A stretch of 26,612 nucleotides of DNA. Origin: Hepatobacter sp965661165. GTDB taxonomy: Bacteria; Pseudomonadota; Alphaproteobacteria; Holosporales; Hepatobacteraceae. The stretch is taken from NCBI GenBank assembly GCA_965661165.1, contig CBFICL010000016.1, positions 1 to 26,612 on the forward strand. The letters run 5' to 3'. Both the position numbers and the translations under genes were made by a program. This document shows, in pieces, positions 17,061-24,805 of the stretch. Position 1 is the first letter of the stretch; each line of letters starts with the position of its first letter. The notes below the pieces were generated by a model. It worked only from the letters and a program-made list of their open reading frames with translations. It did not search any database and was not told the origin of the DNA.

Positions 17061-18104
17061 ATGATGAGATCACCCCTTAAGGAGGCTATTTTGCGTAGCG
17101 AAAAAACGCGTCTGTCTTCAGCGCGCGCCGAAAATGCACCATCGCTGGATATATTGCATCGTCTTTATCAAAAGATGCTGCTGATTCGGCGTTTTGAAGA
17201 ACGGGCCGGGCAATTGTATGGTCAAGGGTCGATTGGTGGGTTTTGCCACCTTTATATTGGTCAAGAAGCCATCGCCGTGGGCACCCATGAAGTCAAAGAA
17301 GAGCAAGACACCATGGTCACGGCCTATCGGGATCATGGGCATATGCTGGTGGCAGGGATGGATCCGCGCTTTGTGATGGCAGAGCTTACCGGCAAAGCCG
17401 CCGGCAGCTCACAAGGTAAGGGTGGGTCGATGCATATGTTTGATCCTGATAAAGGCTTTTTAGGCGGGCACGGCATTGTGGGTGCGCAAGTGCCGCTGGG
17501 CACGGGTGTGGCGTTTGCCCATCAATATGTGAATAAAGACGCAGTGAGCCTTGTGTTTTTGGGTGATGGCGCCGCCAATCAGGGGCAAGTGTATGAGGCC
17601 TTTAACATGGCTTCTTTGTGGCGCCTGCCCGTGCTCTATATCATCGAGAATAACCGTTACGCTATGGGCACATCCGTGGAGCGAGCCTGCGCCAACAGTG
17701 AGCACCTTTATAAACGGGGTGAGCCGTGGGGTATTCCTGGCAAAAAAGTTAATGGCATGGATGTGTTGGAAGTGATGGAGGCGACGCGTTCTGCCCTGGC
17801 GCAGGCGCGCACGGGCCAGCCGATGTTGCTAGAGATGACCACCTATCGTTACCGGGGGCACTCCATGTCGGACCCTGCCTTGTATCGCACCAAAGAAGAG
17901 GTGGAAAACGTCAAAACGAATGAGGACCCTCTTTTGTTTATCAAAGAGCTCATCTTGAGTCAGGTGAAGGGGGAAGATAATACCCTCAAAGCTATTGAAA
18001 AAGAGGTCAAAGAGATTGTGCTGGATGCCGTGGCATTCGCAAAAGAGGCGCCCTTGCCGGATGATGAAGCGCTTTACACAGATGTGATCAAGGAGGAAAC
18101 ATAA
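17061..18104 (+). CDS. pdhA: pyruvate dehydrogenase E1 component, alpha subunit
   Basis: PdhA with PdhB forms the thiamine-diphosphate-dependent E1 of the pyruvate dehydrogenase complex, converting pyruvate to acetyl-CoA and CO2 with E2 and E3. The 347-residue product has the GSIGGFCHLYIGQEA segment (56-70), the ThDP-binding motif from GDG (168-170) to NN (197-198), and the active-site loop YRYRGHSMSDP. Length and motifs are those of the alphaproteobacterial E1-alpha. It starts at ATG 17061 and its stop abuts the pdhB ATG directly with no spacer, so translation is probably coupled. Confidence 0.97.
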   Translation: MMRSPLKEAILRSEKTRLSSARAENAPSLDILHRLYQKMLLIRRFEERAGQLYGQGSIGGFCHLYIGQEAIAVGTHEVKEEQDTMVTAYRDHGHMLVAGMDPRFVMAELTGKAAGSSQGKGGSMHMFDPDKGFLGGHGIVGAQVPLGTGVAFAHQYVNKDAVSLVFLGDGAANQGQVYEAFNMASLWRLPVLYIIENNRYAMGTSVERACANSEHLYKRGEPWGIPGKKVNGMDVLEVMEATRSALAQARTGQPMLLEMTTYRYRGHSMSDPALYRTKEEVENVKTNEDPLLFIKELILSQVKGEDNTLKAIEKEVKEIVLDAVAFAKEAPLPDDEALYTDVIKEET

Positions 18105-19088
18105 ATGGCAGAGGTGGCGATTAGAGATGCGTTAAGAGACGCCATGGCCGAAGAAATGCGCCAAGACAGCCGTGTGTTTTTGATGGGCGAAGAGGTGGCA
18201 GCATATCAAGGGGCCTATAAGGTGAGCCGCGGCCTTTTGGAAGAGTTTGGCCCCAAGCGTGTAGTGGATACCCCCATCACCGAAAGCGGGTTTGCGGGTC
18301 TGGGTGTGGGCGCAGCGATTGCGGGGTTACGGCCGATTGTAGAGTTTATGACCTTCAATTTTGCGATGCAGGCCATTGACCACATCATCAATTCTGCGGC
18401 CAAAACCCACTATATGTCGGGTGGGCTCATGTCGTGTCCTATTGTGTTTCGTGGGCCTAATGGCTCGGCGGTGCAGGTGGGTGCGCAACATACGCAATGT
18501 TTTGCCAGCTGGTATGCGCATTGCCCGGGATTGCGTGTGATCGCCCCTTATGATGCGGCCTCTGCCAAGGGGCTGCTTAAAGCGGCCATTCGTGACCCTA
18601 ACCCTGTGGTGTTTTTAGAGCACGAGTGCCTTTATGGCCATACTTTTGAGGTTGAGCCTGACAATGATAATGTGCTGCCCATTGGCCAAGCTCACGTGGC
18701 GCGTGTTGGTCATGATGTGACGATTACGGCTTTTTCTTATGGCATGTTGCTGGCCACGCAGGCGGCCGAAGCGTTGGCAGAAAAAGGTATCCAGGCAGAG
18801 GTGATTGATTTGCGTACATTAAGGCCTCTGGATCGCGAGACGATTCTCAACTCAGTGCGCAAGACCAACCGTCTTGTGAGCGTGGAAATGGGCTGGCCTC
18901 AAGGGGGTGTGGGCGCGGAAATTCATGCCATGCTGAACGAAGAAGCCTTTGATGATCTAGACGCACCGCCTGTGCGTGTGACGGGCGTTGATGTGCCCAT
19001 GCCCTATGCCACAAACTTGGAAGCGTTGGCCTTGCCACGCGTGCAACAAATTGTTGAGGCCTGTTTGAAGGTGTGTTACAGAACGTAA
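18105..19088 (+). CDS. pdhB: pyruvate dehydrogenase E1 component, beta subunit
   Basis: The E1-beta subunit contributes the pyrimidine-binding part of the E1 active site. The 327-residue product runs from MAEVAIRDALRDAMAEEM through VDTPITESGFAGLGVGAA and EFMTFNFAMQAIDHI to the transketolase C-terminal domain (VIDLRTLRPLD; VDVPMPYATNLE). It has no N-terminal lipoyl domain. Many free-living alphaproteobacteria fuse one to PdhB (about 450 residues), while rickettsial PdhB is short like this one. ATG immediately follows the pdhA stop and has AAGGAGG just upstream. A terminator-like hairpin follows the gene. Confidence 0.97.
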   Translation: MAEVAIRDALRDAMAEEMRQDSRVFLMGEEVAAYQGAYKVSRGLLEEFGPKRVVDTPITESGFAGLGVGAAIAGLRPIVEFMTFNFAMQAIDHIINSAAKTHYMSGGLMSCPIVFRGPNGSAVQVGAQHTQCFASWYAHCPGLRVIAPYDAASAKGLLKAAIRDPNPVVFLEHECLYGHTFEVEPDNDNVLPIGQAHVARVGHDVTITAFSYGMLLATQAAEALAEKGIQAEVIDLRTLRPLDRETILNSVRKTNRLVSVEMGWPQGGVGAEIHAMLNEEAFDDLDAPPVRVTGVDVPMPYATNLEALALPRVQQIVEACLKVCYRT

Positions 19089-19104
19089 GTAACTGTGATA
19101 TCAG

Positions 19105-19134
19105 ATGCGCCTTTTCAGGTGCGTGTTTTTTTTT
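19105..19134 (+). terminator. terminator or attenuator between pdhB and pdhC
   Basis: ATGCGCC (19105-19111) pairs with GGTGCGT (19118-19124), including two G-U pairs, around a TTTTCA loop. One G and nine Ts follow. It lies in the 64-bp pdhB-pdhC gap, so it would reduce or stop transcription into pdhC. Confidence 0.55.
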
Positions 19135-19152
19135 CTGTCTTAAGGAGCCCTT

Positions 19153-20511
19153 ATGTCCATTGAGATTTTCATGCCTGCCCTTTCACCCACCATGAAAAAG
19201 GGCCACCTGGTGGCCTGGCATAAACATGAGGGTGACACCGTTGAGGTGGGGGATTTGCTGGCTGAAATTGAAACAGACAAAGCCACCATGGAAGTCGAAG
19301 CCGTGGATGACGGCGTCATGGGGGCCATTTTGGTGGCCGCGGGCACCAAGGATGTGGCGGTGGGCACACCCATTGCCGTGTTGCTGGAGGAGGGGGAAGA
19401 AGCCTCTTCTATTTCTGCGCCGTCTCCTTCAAAAGAAGCGGCTGCCAACACACCAGTCAATCATGCGCCTGCCAATCATGATGAAACATCCCTGCCGCTT
19501 GCGCCAGAATCTGTAGAAGGGGTGGAGACGTTCGATGTGCCCGACATGGTGCCACATCCTGACAATGATGATCGGGGCGGGGTGCGTATTTCACCCCTGG
19601 CGCGAAAACTGGCCCGCGACCATGGTGTGGATACACGTGCCCTCAAAGGTTCAGGCCCACGGGGTCGCATTGTGAAAGCTGATATTGAGCATGCCCTTGC
19701 GGGGGGGGATTCTGCTTTGCACACAGCGGGCAGCGCTTCAGCGCAGGCTCTGCAATCATCTGTATCTACGACGCCTTTGCCGTCTTCAACGCCTGCTCCT
19801 GCGTCATCTGAGGGACTCTTTTCTGGCTATGAGCCAGCCTTTGAGGCTATGCCTGTCAGCGGCATGCGCGAGGTCATTGCCCAGCGTTTGTGGCAATCAA
19901 AATATGAGATTCCCCATTTTTATGTGACCCGTGAGGTGGACATGGGCGGTGTGACGGCGTTGCGGCAAAAACTGAAGGCGCGCGACATCAAGCTGTCTGT
20001 CAATGACTTTGTACTCAAAGCCACGGCTCATGCGTTGCAAGCTTTCCCGCTGGTGAACAGCGCGTGGGCACAGGATACCATCCGTGTTTATCAAACAGTG
20101 GATCTGGCGGTGGCCGTGTCGGTGGCCGAAGGGCTGATTACGCCCGTGATTCGTGACGCCGCATCTAAGGGACTGAAGGCGCTGAGCGCGGAGATGAAAG
20201 ATCTGGCCACGCGCGCGCGTGAGGGCAAGCTAACCCCGCAAGAGTTTCAAGGGGGCACCTTCACAGTCTCAAGTTTGGGCATGTTTGGGATTGATGCTTT
20301 TTCAGCCATTGTGAATCCGCCCCAGGCGGGCATTTTAGCGGTGAGCGCCTTAAAAGAGGTTCCTGTGGCGGTGGACGGTCGTGTCACCGTTGCCCCGCGC
20401 ATGGCCTTAACGCTGTCTGTGGATCACCGGGTGGTAGATGGCGTGCTGGCTGCCCACTTTTTAAATCAGATCAAGCTGTTTTTGGAAGATCCGGCCGCCA
20501 TGCTGTTATAA
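19153..20511 (+). CDS. pdhC: dihydrolipoyllysine acetyltransferase, E2 of pyruvate dehydrogenase
   Basis: E2 forms the core of the PDH complex and moves the acetyl group to CoA. The 452-residue product has one lipoyl domain (1-80) with the lipoylated Lys43 in ETDKATMEVEA, an Ala/Pro/Ser linker, a peripheral-subunit-binding domain (144-182, VRISPLARKLARDHGVD), a second flexible linker, and the acetyltransferase domain (about 229-452) with catalytic His425 and Asp429 in SVDHRVVDG. ATG 19153 is preceded by AAGGAG. A single lipoyl domain is normal for alphaproteobacteria. The E3 gene (lpd) does not follow; a tRNA gene comes next. Confidence 0.97.
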   Translation: MSIEIFMPALSPTMKKGHLVAWHKHEGDTVEVGDLLAEIETDKATMEVEAVDDGVMGAILVAAGTKDVAVGTPIAVLLEEGEEASSISAPSPSKEAAANTPVNHAPANHDETSLPLAPESVEGVETFDVPDMVPHPDNDDRGGVRISPLARKLARDHGVDTRALKGSGPRGRIVKADIEHALAGGDSALHTAGSASAQALQSSVSTTPLPSSTPAPASSEGLFSGYEPAFEAMPVSGMREVIAQRLWQSKYEIPHFYVTREVDMGGVTALRQKLKARDIKLSVNDFVLKATAHALQAFPLVNSAWAQDTIRVYQTVDLAVAVSVAEGLITPVIRDAASKGLKALSAEMKDLATRAREGKLTPQEFQGGTFTVSSLGMFGIDAFSAIVNPPQAGILAVSALKEVPVAVDGRVTVAPRMALTLSVDHRVVDGVLAAHFLNQIKLFLEDPAAMLL

Positions 20512-20609
20512 ATGGCCCGATCATGGCGCGCGTGACGCCTGCGTGTGGCACGTTTTATCGGTGTGAATGGCTTGACAAAGAAGGGCCGCTGACTCACCTT
20601 TAATAAGCA

Positions 20610-20684
20610 GGGCGCTTAGCTCAGGGGGAGAGCGCTGCCTTCACACGGCAGAGGTCACTGGTTCAATCCCAGTAGCGCCCACCA
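20610..20684 (+). tRNA. tRNA-Val (anticodon CAC)
   Basis: The acceptor stem GGGCGCT (20610-20616) pairs with AGCGCCC (20674-20680), followed by discriminator A and an encoded CCA. The D arm is AGCTCAGGGGGAGAGC. The anticodon stem CTGCC/GGCAG encloses loop TTCACAC with anticodon CAC, reading GTG. The T arm contains GTTCAATCC. Confidence 0.95.
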
Positions 20685-20926
20685 TCTTTACACCCCCTGC
20701 CTTTTTTGCGCTGAGAAAGCGCCACATAGCGCTTATTGTGAGGCCCTTTCTCTCTTTTTTGGCCTATGATCTTTTTGCTACCTGTGTTCGCCCCGCAAAC
20801 ACAAACCCCCCCTATGTCCGTCCTCACAACACAGAGCGTTTTTGTCAGGTTGCTGGGCTTCTGCGCTCTTTTGTGCGTGGCTTCGTTAATCCTGTTTTAT
20901 GACACAGTTCGCCTCGCCACACTTAA
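20685..20926. other. non-coding stretch after tRNA-Val
   Basis: No convincing gene. It holds three GCGC-centred elements that can form two mutually exclusive hairpins (20708-20722 and 20717-20734), and an AGGCC/GGCCT pair around a pyrimidine-rich loop (20741-20765). No T tract directly follows either GCGC hairpin, so I do not call a terminator. Confidence 0.4.
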
Positions 20927-20955
20927 TTGACAATAAGACAACAAAAAGAAACAAT
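20927..20955 (+). promoter_or_regulatory. promoter for the first coiled-coil exported protein
   Basis: A perfect TTGACA (20927-20932), a 17-base spacer and AACAAT (20950-20955, four of six consensus bases) lie about 40 bases before the ATG at 20994. Confidence 0.55.
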
Positions 20956-20993
20956 GGGCGAAGGTTAGGTTATTGATTATAAAGGTTTTATCT

Positions 20994-21497
20994 ATGTCTA
21001 TGTCTTGGGGTCGTATGGTTTGTGTGGGCGCGGTGTTGTTAACGTGGGGATCGTCTTTAGCGGCTATTTCAAGGGTGCATGTTTGGCATGATTCAAACAA
21101 GAGTGCCCTTGAGCAAAACCTGCGGGATTTGGCGCACAATCAAACGGATCTTGCAAGGAGAATAGCGTCACTTGAGGGGAGCAAGTGGAGCAAATATTCC
21201 GTTAAGGACCCGTTCAATGATCGGCCGAATGTACAAGAACTCAATCACAGGTTAGATAATCTTCAGGCAGAACTCGCTGTTTTTAAACAAGCGCAAAAAA
21301 GAACGCAAAGGGATCTTCAAAAAGAAAATAACAGTCTTCGCGCTAAGCTCACACAGTGTATAGCAGAGATACAGACGCTTCAGATCAGGCTAAAAGCCAT
21401 GTCGCAACCCAAAGCTTTGACCAAGACAACAGTGACAAGGCCTGAAAGAAAGAGGGCGGAGGTTGTGCAAGAAAAGAAAGAGGCTACCTCAGGTTAA
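20994..21497 (+). CDS. exported coiled-coil protein, family unknown
   Basis: Unknown family. The 167-residue product has a signal peptide (MSMSWGRMVCVGAVLLTWGS..., cleavage near residue 24, after SLAA). Most of the rest (about 32-140) is helical with heptad-like Leu spacing (LEQNLRDLAHNQTDLARRI; ELNHRLDNLQAELAVFKQ; LQIRLKAM), so a coiled coil is likely. The tail is basic and polar (RPERKRAEVVQEKKE). ATG 20994 is chosen since it begins the signal peptide and AAAGG lies upstream; a TTG at 20973 is open in frame. The architecture resembles the N-terminal coiled-coil segment of YbgF/CpoB-type periplasmic proteins, but no TPR part is present. The next gene encodes another exported coiled-coil protein. 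Confidence 0.75.
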   Translation: MSMSWGRMVCVGAVLLTWGSSLAAISRVHVWHDSNKSALEQNLRDLAHNQTDLARRIASLEGSKWSKYSVKDPFNDRPNVQELNHRLDNLQAELAVFKQAQKRTQRDLQKENNSLRAKLTQCIAEIQTLQIRLKAMSQPKALTKTTVTRPERKRAEVVQEKKEATSG

Positions 21498-21660
21498 ACA
21501 AGAGGCTCTCTGTGCGCTCAGCAACCTTGCTCTGTGGATGAGGCTCTGCGGTTGCGCGCCCGCCATGAAGAGGGGGGTCGCAAGGGGGGCATTTTTGTTG
21601 ACATATGGGCACAAAAAAAGAGAGAATGACAATTATAACCTTGTTTTTATGGAGTTTTTT

Positions 21661-22221
21661 ATGCATTCATGTTTTTTCTTTTCGTTGCGCACAGGGTTGG
21701 TGGGCGCCGTGTTGTTGTTGTCTTCATTTGTGCATGCAGGTGTTTCTGGCGAATCAGATGATGAAGGTGAATCTGTGGGGGCAGGTGCTTCTTCTTTTCA
21801 AGTTCTGGAAGAAAAGCTAGAGGAGGAACATATGGGAAACGTTTCGTCAGAGGCGTACCATGAAGACCTGCTGGCAGAAGGAAGGAAGCTTAAAAAAGCT
21901 TTAGAAGCAGAAAGCAAGGATTTGCAGCAACAGCAAGCCACCCTGGAACAAGAGAAAGCCGCCCTGAAAGCCACCCAGGAACAAGAGAAAGCCGCCCTGG
22001 AACAAGAGAAAGCCGCCCTGAAACAAGAGATTGAAAAAAATTACAGAGAGGGGTTGCAAAAGGCTTGGCAGGAGCTTGAAGGCCGTGAAGAACCATGGGC
22101 TGTGGCGATGTGTGAAGAGATAAAAAGTTTGATTCAATATCAACCTAACCCTGATGATTTGCAAAAGCTGACGGCGCGTTTAGTTGCGCATTTAGCTGAA
22201 GAAGGAGAAAAACAAGCGTGA
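21661..22221 (+). CDS. exported coiled-coil protein with exact heptad repeats, probably C-terminally frameshifted
   Basis: Unknown family. The 186-residue product begins with a signal peptide (MHSCFFFSLRTGLVGAVLLL..., cleavage near VHA, residue 27), then an acidic Ser/Gly-rich stretch, then a long coiled coil with repeated EQEKAAL units (about residues 93-123), then a helical tail. ATG 21661 has GGAG six bases upstream; ATG 21649 is a poorer choice. The encoding DNA carries exact 21-bp repeats. After the TGA at 22219-22221 the sequence keeps coding character in shifted frames to 22531, so the annotated end may be a frameshift product. It is 163 bp downstream of the other exported coiled-coil gene, and both may belong to one secreted system. 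Confidence 0.7.
   Translation: MHSCFFFSLRTGLVGAVLLLSSFVHAGVSGESDDEGESVGAGASSFQVLEEKLEEEHMGNVSSEAYHEDLLAEGRKLKKALEAESKDLQQQQATLEQEKAALKATQEQEKAALEQEKAALKQEIEKNYREGLQKAWQELEGREEPWAVAMCEEIKSLIQYQPNPDDLQKLTARLVAHLAEEGEKQA
21937..22029 (+). repeat. tandem 21-bp/33-bp coding repeats
   Basis: The 21-base unit GAACAAGAGAAAGCCGCCCT+G occurs three times without a mismatch at 21946-21966, 21979-21999 and 22000-22020. A partial copy follows at 22021-22029. The first two are 33 bases apart (eleven codons), the next two 21 bases (seven codons). Each unit encodes EQEKAAL, one heptad of the coiled coil. Confidence 0.95.
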
Positions 22222-22531
22222 TCCGAAGCAAAGGGATAAATTGTTGACGCCAGAGTCGATTTTTGAGCAGTTAAGGTCTTGGGTTCAATTGTTGAGCAGT
22301 TAAGGTCTTTGGCGCAGTTAGAGCCTTTGCTTCATGATGTTAAAGAACAGAGGGAAAACGATCCTGGGTCCAGAGAAGCTTTGCAAAATCCACAGATCGC
22401 CTCTGCAGATGAAGGTCAAGAGCCTTCCGTCTCGGCAGATGACGGGCGGGGGCGTTGAGGCACCTTCTTCATGTATGCAGCCGGGGGTGCTTGATGTTGA
22501 CCTGCTTGGATGGCTGAGATATAAAGAATAG
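22222..22531 (+). pseudogene. frameshifted C-terminal extension of the coiled-coil protein
   Basis: Three short open stretches in alternating frames read as one protein. After the A5 run (22208-22212) the shifted frame gives DPKQRDKLLTPESIFEQLRS. At a direct repeat (22263-22280 and 22292-22309) the frame returns and gives EQLRSLAQLEPLLHDVKEQR and onward to a TGA at 22456. Dropping one G from the G5 run (22448-22452) leads on to VEAPSSCMQPG and LLGWLRYKE, with a stop at 22529-22531. The whole would add about 100 residues. Either the gene has decayed or the assembly has homopolymer errors. Confidence 0.5.
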
Positions 22532-22553
22532 GAAGCAATCGATAGGTTTGGTC

Positions 22554-22871
22554 ATGTCTCGTTTTTGTCCCGTTTCATCGCGGCGTTTGTTGTTTGGCAA
22601 CAATGTGTCTCACGCGAATAATCGCACGCGTCGCACTTTTGCGCTGAATTTGCAGCCCTTTTCTTTTTTTAGCGAGGTGTTAGGCCAGGTGGTGTATTTG
22701 CGTCTCTCTACGCGCGGCATGCGTTCGATTGAAAAGGCGGGCGGCTTAGATGCCTATCTTGAGGGTCATTCAAAAAGCGCGCTGGATGAGGCTCTGCGTC
22801 CTCTCAAGCGTTCTTATGAAAAGGCCAAAAAAAGGTTGGGTTCTTCAGAAAAAGAAGCGCAAAAAGCCTAA
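22554..22871 (+). CDS. rpmB: 50S ribosomal protein L28
   Basis: L28 is a component of the large ribosomal subunit. The 105-residue product starts MSRFCPVSSRRLLFGNNVSH and continues with NNRTRRTFALNLQ, the typical L28 pattern (G-N-V-S-H-x-N-x-R-T-R-R). The central Cys-containing motif is reduced, as in Cys-poor L28. It has the longer C-terminal helix seen in alphaproteobacteria, ending in a Lys-rich tail (KSALDEALRPLKRSYEKAKK). ATG 22554 has AGG seven bases upstream. A TTG six bases earlier is in frame but less likely. Identification is firm. Confidence 0.95.
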   Translation: MSRFCPVSSRRLLFGNNVSHANNRTRRTFALNLQPFSFFSEVLGQVVYLRLSTRGMRSIEKAGGLDAYLEGHSKSALDEALRPLKRSYEKAKKRLGSSEKEAQKA

Positions 22872-23017
22872 GCACCAAGGCCCCAGGCGTTGTGTTTGTG
22901 GCTTTTGGCTGTGTGTGGGCGTTGTGCCCGTGAATCTTCGGCCTTTTTCTGGTGATTTCCGCTCTTGACAGGGCGGCCGTGAGGAGAGAGGCTAGGGGAG
23001 GTGCCCTTGTGTAAAAA

Positions 23018-23094
23018 GGGGGTGTAGCTCAGTTGGTTAGAGTGTCGGCTTGTCACGCCGAAGGTCGCGGGTTCGAGTCCCGTCATCCCCGCCA
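23018..23094 (+). tRNA. tRNA-Asp (anticodon GTC)
   Basis: Acceptor GGGGGTG (23018-23024) pairs with CATCCCC (23084-23090), followed by G and an encoded CCA. The D arm is AGCTCAGTTGGTTAGAGT. The anticodon stem TCGGC/GCCGA holds loop TTGTCAC with anticodon GTC. The T arm is GCGGGTTCGAGTCCCGT. A canonical 77-base tRNA-Asp. Confidence 0.97.
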
Positions 23095-23481
23095 TTCACG
23101 CCATCTCCGTCAATTTACTTTATCTTTGCGATTTCTATTATGCCCGCCGTTCGTTTGGATCATCGTTCTCTTGTAGGTCGTTGTTCTTTGATGGCTGTTG
23201 TTCTCTTTTCGCCGTCGCTCTTTTGTAACTTGTACTTTCTTTGATGGAAGCTCTATGCGTTTTTCCTGCCTTTCCTTTTACCACCTGGCTTGAGGTTTGT
23301 TTTGCCTAAGGTCCATCAACGCCTTTTTTAGGGTCTTTTGCTAGGGTGACCTCAGGGTTGCCTGTTGGATGGATGAGGTGTGCACACAATTCAATCACGA
23401 TGTTTGTCTTGGGTTTCCTATGCGACCCCTTTCGCTTTTCAGCCCACCACCCGTTTGCCAGGGTCTTTGTCGTCGTCGTGC
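23095..23481. other. non-coding, pyrimidine-rich stretch
   Basis: No gene I can support. The plus strand is T-rich with phrases such as TTCTTTGATGG occurring twice (near 23185 and 23239). Short open frames cross it, but none shows a start signal, a known motif or protein-like composition. Confidence 0.4.
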
Positions 23482-23712
23482 GTGTTGGCGGTGGATCCAA
23501 AGCTTGTGGGTCTTGCGTATGCTCACGACTTGCTGCGGCACTTTCGCGCGTTGCAAATCAGGCTGATGCACGGGGAAGATGTGCGGGAAGCGTTGGCTCG
23601 CTTGCGGCGCCAATGTGCCGATGCGCCCATCCAAGACCCTCACCTGCACGATATCATCACCATGCTGGATATTCGCCTTGACCTCATGACTCATGGCCTC
23701 AAGAAGCCCTAA
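23482..23712 (+). CDS. small hypothetical protein, helical
   Basis: Not recognised. From GTG 23482 a 76-residue product reads like real coding sequence: VDPKLVGLAYAHDLLRHFR, then LMHGEDVREALARLRRQC, then DPHLHDIITMLDIRLDL. It is helix-rich with plausible amphipathic spacing. The open frame extends upstream to 23380, but that part looks like non-coding DNA. No clear ribosome binding site supports the start (TTG 23485 is another option). It converges on the GrpB-family gene. Existence as a gene is uncertain. Confidence 0.4.
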   Translation: MLAVDPKLVGLAYAHDLLRHFRALQIRLMHGEDVREALARLRRQCADAPIQDPHLHDIITMLDIRLDLMTHGLKKP

Positions 23713-23740
23713 AAAACAGGATCCACGGCTTTTCCCCCGT

Positions 23741-23758
23741 TAAAGCCCAGGGGCTTTA
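23741..23758. terminator. hairpin between convergent genes
   Basis: TAAAGCC (23741-23747) and GGCTTTA (23752-23758) form a perfect 7-bp stem with a CAGG loop, in the 48-bp gap between two convergent gene ends. There is no separate T tract, though the stem ends are A/T-rich. It may act in both directions. Confidence 0.4.
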
Positions 23759-23760
23759 TG

Positions 23761-24591
23761 TTAAGAGAGCGGGTTGTTCTGACTTTGATGAGCGATCATG
23801 TCATATCCTTCTAAGGCTAACCATTTGCGCACAAGCCCTGTTAAGGCGTTTGGATCATGGGCGGTACATCCGTGGATAAGCAAGCTGTGCAGCATGGCCT
23901 TGGGGGGCGCCAAGAGCTCTACGTGGGCATAGCCAATAATGGTGGTACCGCGGTAAAAGAGGAGGTGTTTGTGTGAGGGTGACAACACCGTTTCTAAGCT
24001 TTGAAGGGCAGGTAAGCCGCGTTTTCGAAAGGCCTTCACGGCTTTCCACTCAGCATCATGCGCCGCGATCACAAAGCGCAATCGGTTAAAGCCTGCTTTG
24101 TGCAAAATATCCTGGATAAACGCGTTTTTGCCCAGGGTATAGCCTTTGTATATACCGTTTTGCACGTGCGAGGATTTTTTTTTCACCAAGGCATATTTCA
24201 GGGCCGCATATTGGGCGCAGGCGTTTGGGTGGGTGCGCAAATAGTCCCGAAAGCGCACATTAAGTTCCACCTCTGGGTCATCTTGTTCAAAAACGTGCAG
24301 ATTCACATTGAGACGGGGCGTTCGATACGTAAAACTCTTGCGCAAAGGCAGGCCAAACCCACCTTGATACACATACCCCACGTTTTCAAGCGGGGCGTGG
24401 GGAAATCTGAGATCCCTCACTTCGGCAATAATATCAATGTTGGGCTTGGCGGGCAGGCCGGGCACAGCCGTTGATCCCACGTGATGAATGGTCACACACT
24501 CGCCGCGCATGGCCTGCTTAATCTTGTCCGCTTCCTGTAAAAAGCGCTTAGGCCACATGCGATCATAAGGGACGACATTCACTTTTTCCAT
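23761..24591 (-). CDS. GrpB family (UPF0157) nucleotidyltransferase-fold protein with extra C-terminal domain
   Basis: The N-terminal part (1-165) is a GrpB/UPF0157 domain of the nucleotidyltransferase fold: VVPYDRMWPKRF near the start, HHVGSTAVPGLPAKPNIDI (36-54) with Gly39-Ser40 and Asp53, then LNVRFRDYLRTHP and YAALKYAL. The cellular role of this family is poorly known. The C-terminal part (about 170-276) has a GNAT-acetyltransferase look (LLFYRGTTIIGYAHVELL; LTGLVRKWLALEGYDMI), but I see no clear acetyl-CoA loop, so that assignment is weak. ATG 24591 gives the usual family start; the frame is open to 24636, and no good ribosome binding site is seen. It is divergent from the next gene. Confidence 0.85.
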   Translation of the reverse strand: MEKVNVVPYDRMWPKRFLQEADKIKQAMRGECVTIHHVGSTAVPGLPAKPNIDIIAEVRDLRFPHAPLENVGYVYQGGFGLPLRKSFTYRTPRLNVNLHVFEQDDPEVELNVRFRDYLRTHPNACAQYAALKYALVKKKSSHVQNGIYKGYTLGKNAFIQDILHKAGFNRLRFVIAAHDAEWKAVKAFRKRGLPALQSLETVLSPSHKHLLFYRGTTIIGYAHVELLAPPKAMLHSLLIHGCTAHDPNALTGLVRKWLALEGYDMIAHQSQNNPLS

Positions 24592-24805
24592 AGGGTAAGC
24601 ATATAAGTGGTACCGTGAGATGAGCATGCACGTCACGTACCTTTCGTCAACAAGGGGCGGCGTTCTAGCAAAAAAACCCCTGCTCTCTCCGTTTGCTATC
24701 CTCGTGATCCTGCTTGGTGGTGTATTGTGGGTTTGTTAATCATCTGGGCCTATGGTGTGCAGACTATGTTGTGTTGATCACCTATCCGCAAGGGAGGGCT
24801 TGTTG

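Noticed and set aside
20708..20734. Alternative GCGC hairpins as a riboswitch or tRNA terminator
   Set aside because: There is no T tract after either stem and no recognised aptamer; left as a described spacer.
21598..21603. TTGACA as a -35 box for the second coiled-coil gene
   Set aside because: No acceptable -10 lies at 16-18 bases; the nearest TATAAC is 30 bases away.
23346..23681. Two other open frames overlapping the small helical ORF
   Set aside because: Their composition is Cys/Arg/Ala-biased and not protein-like; the frame ending at 23712 is the better candidate.
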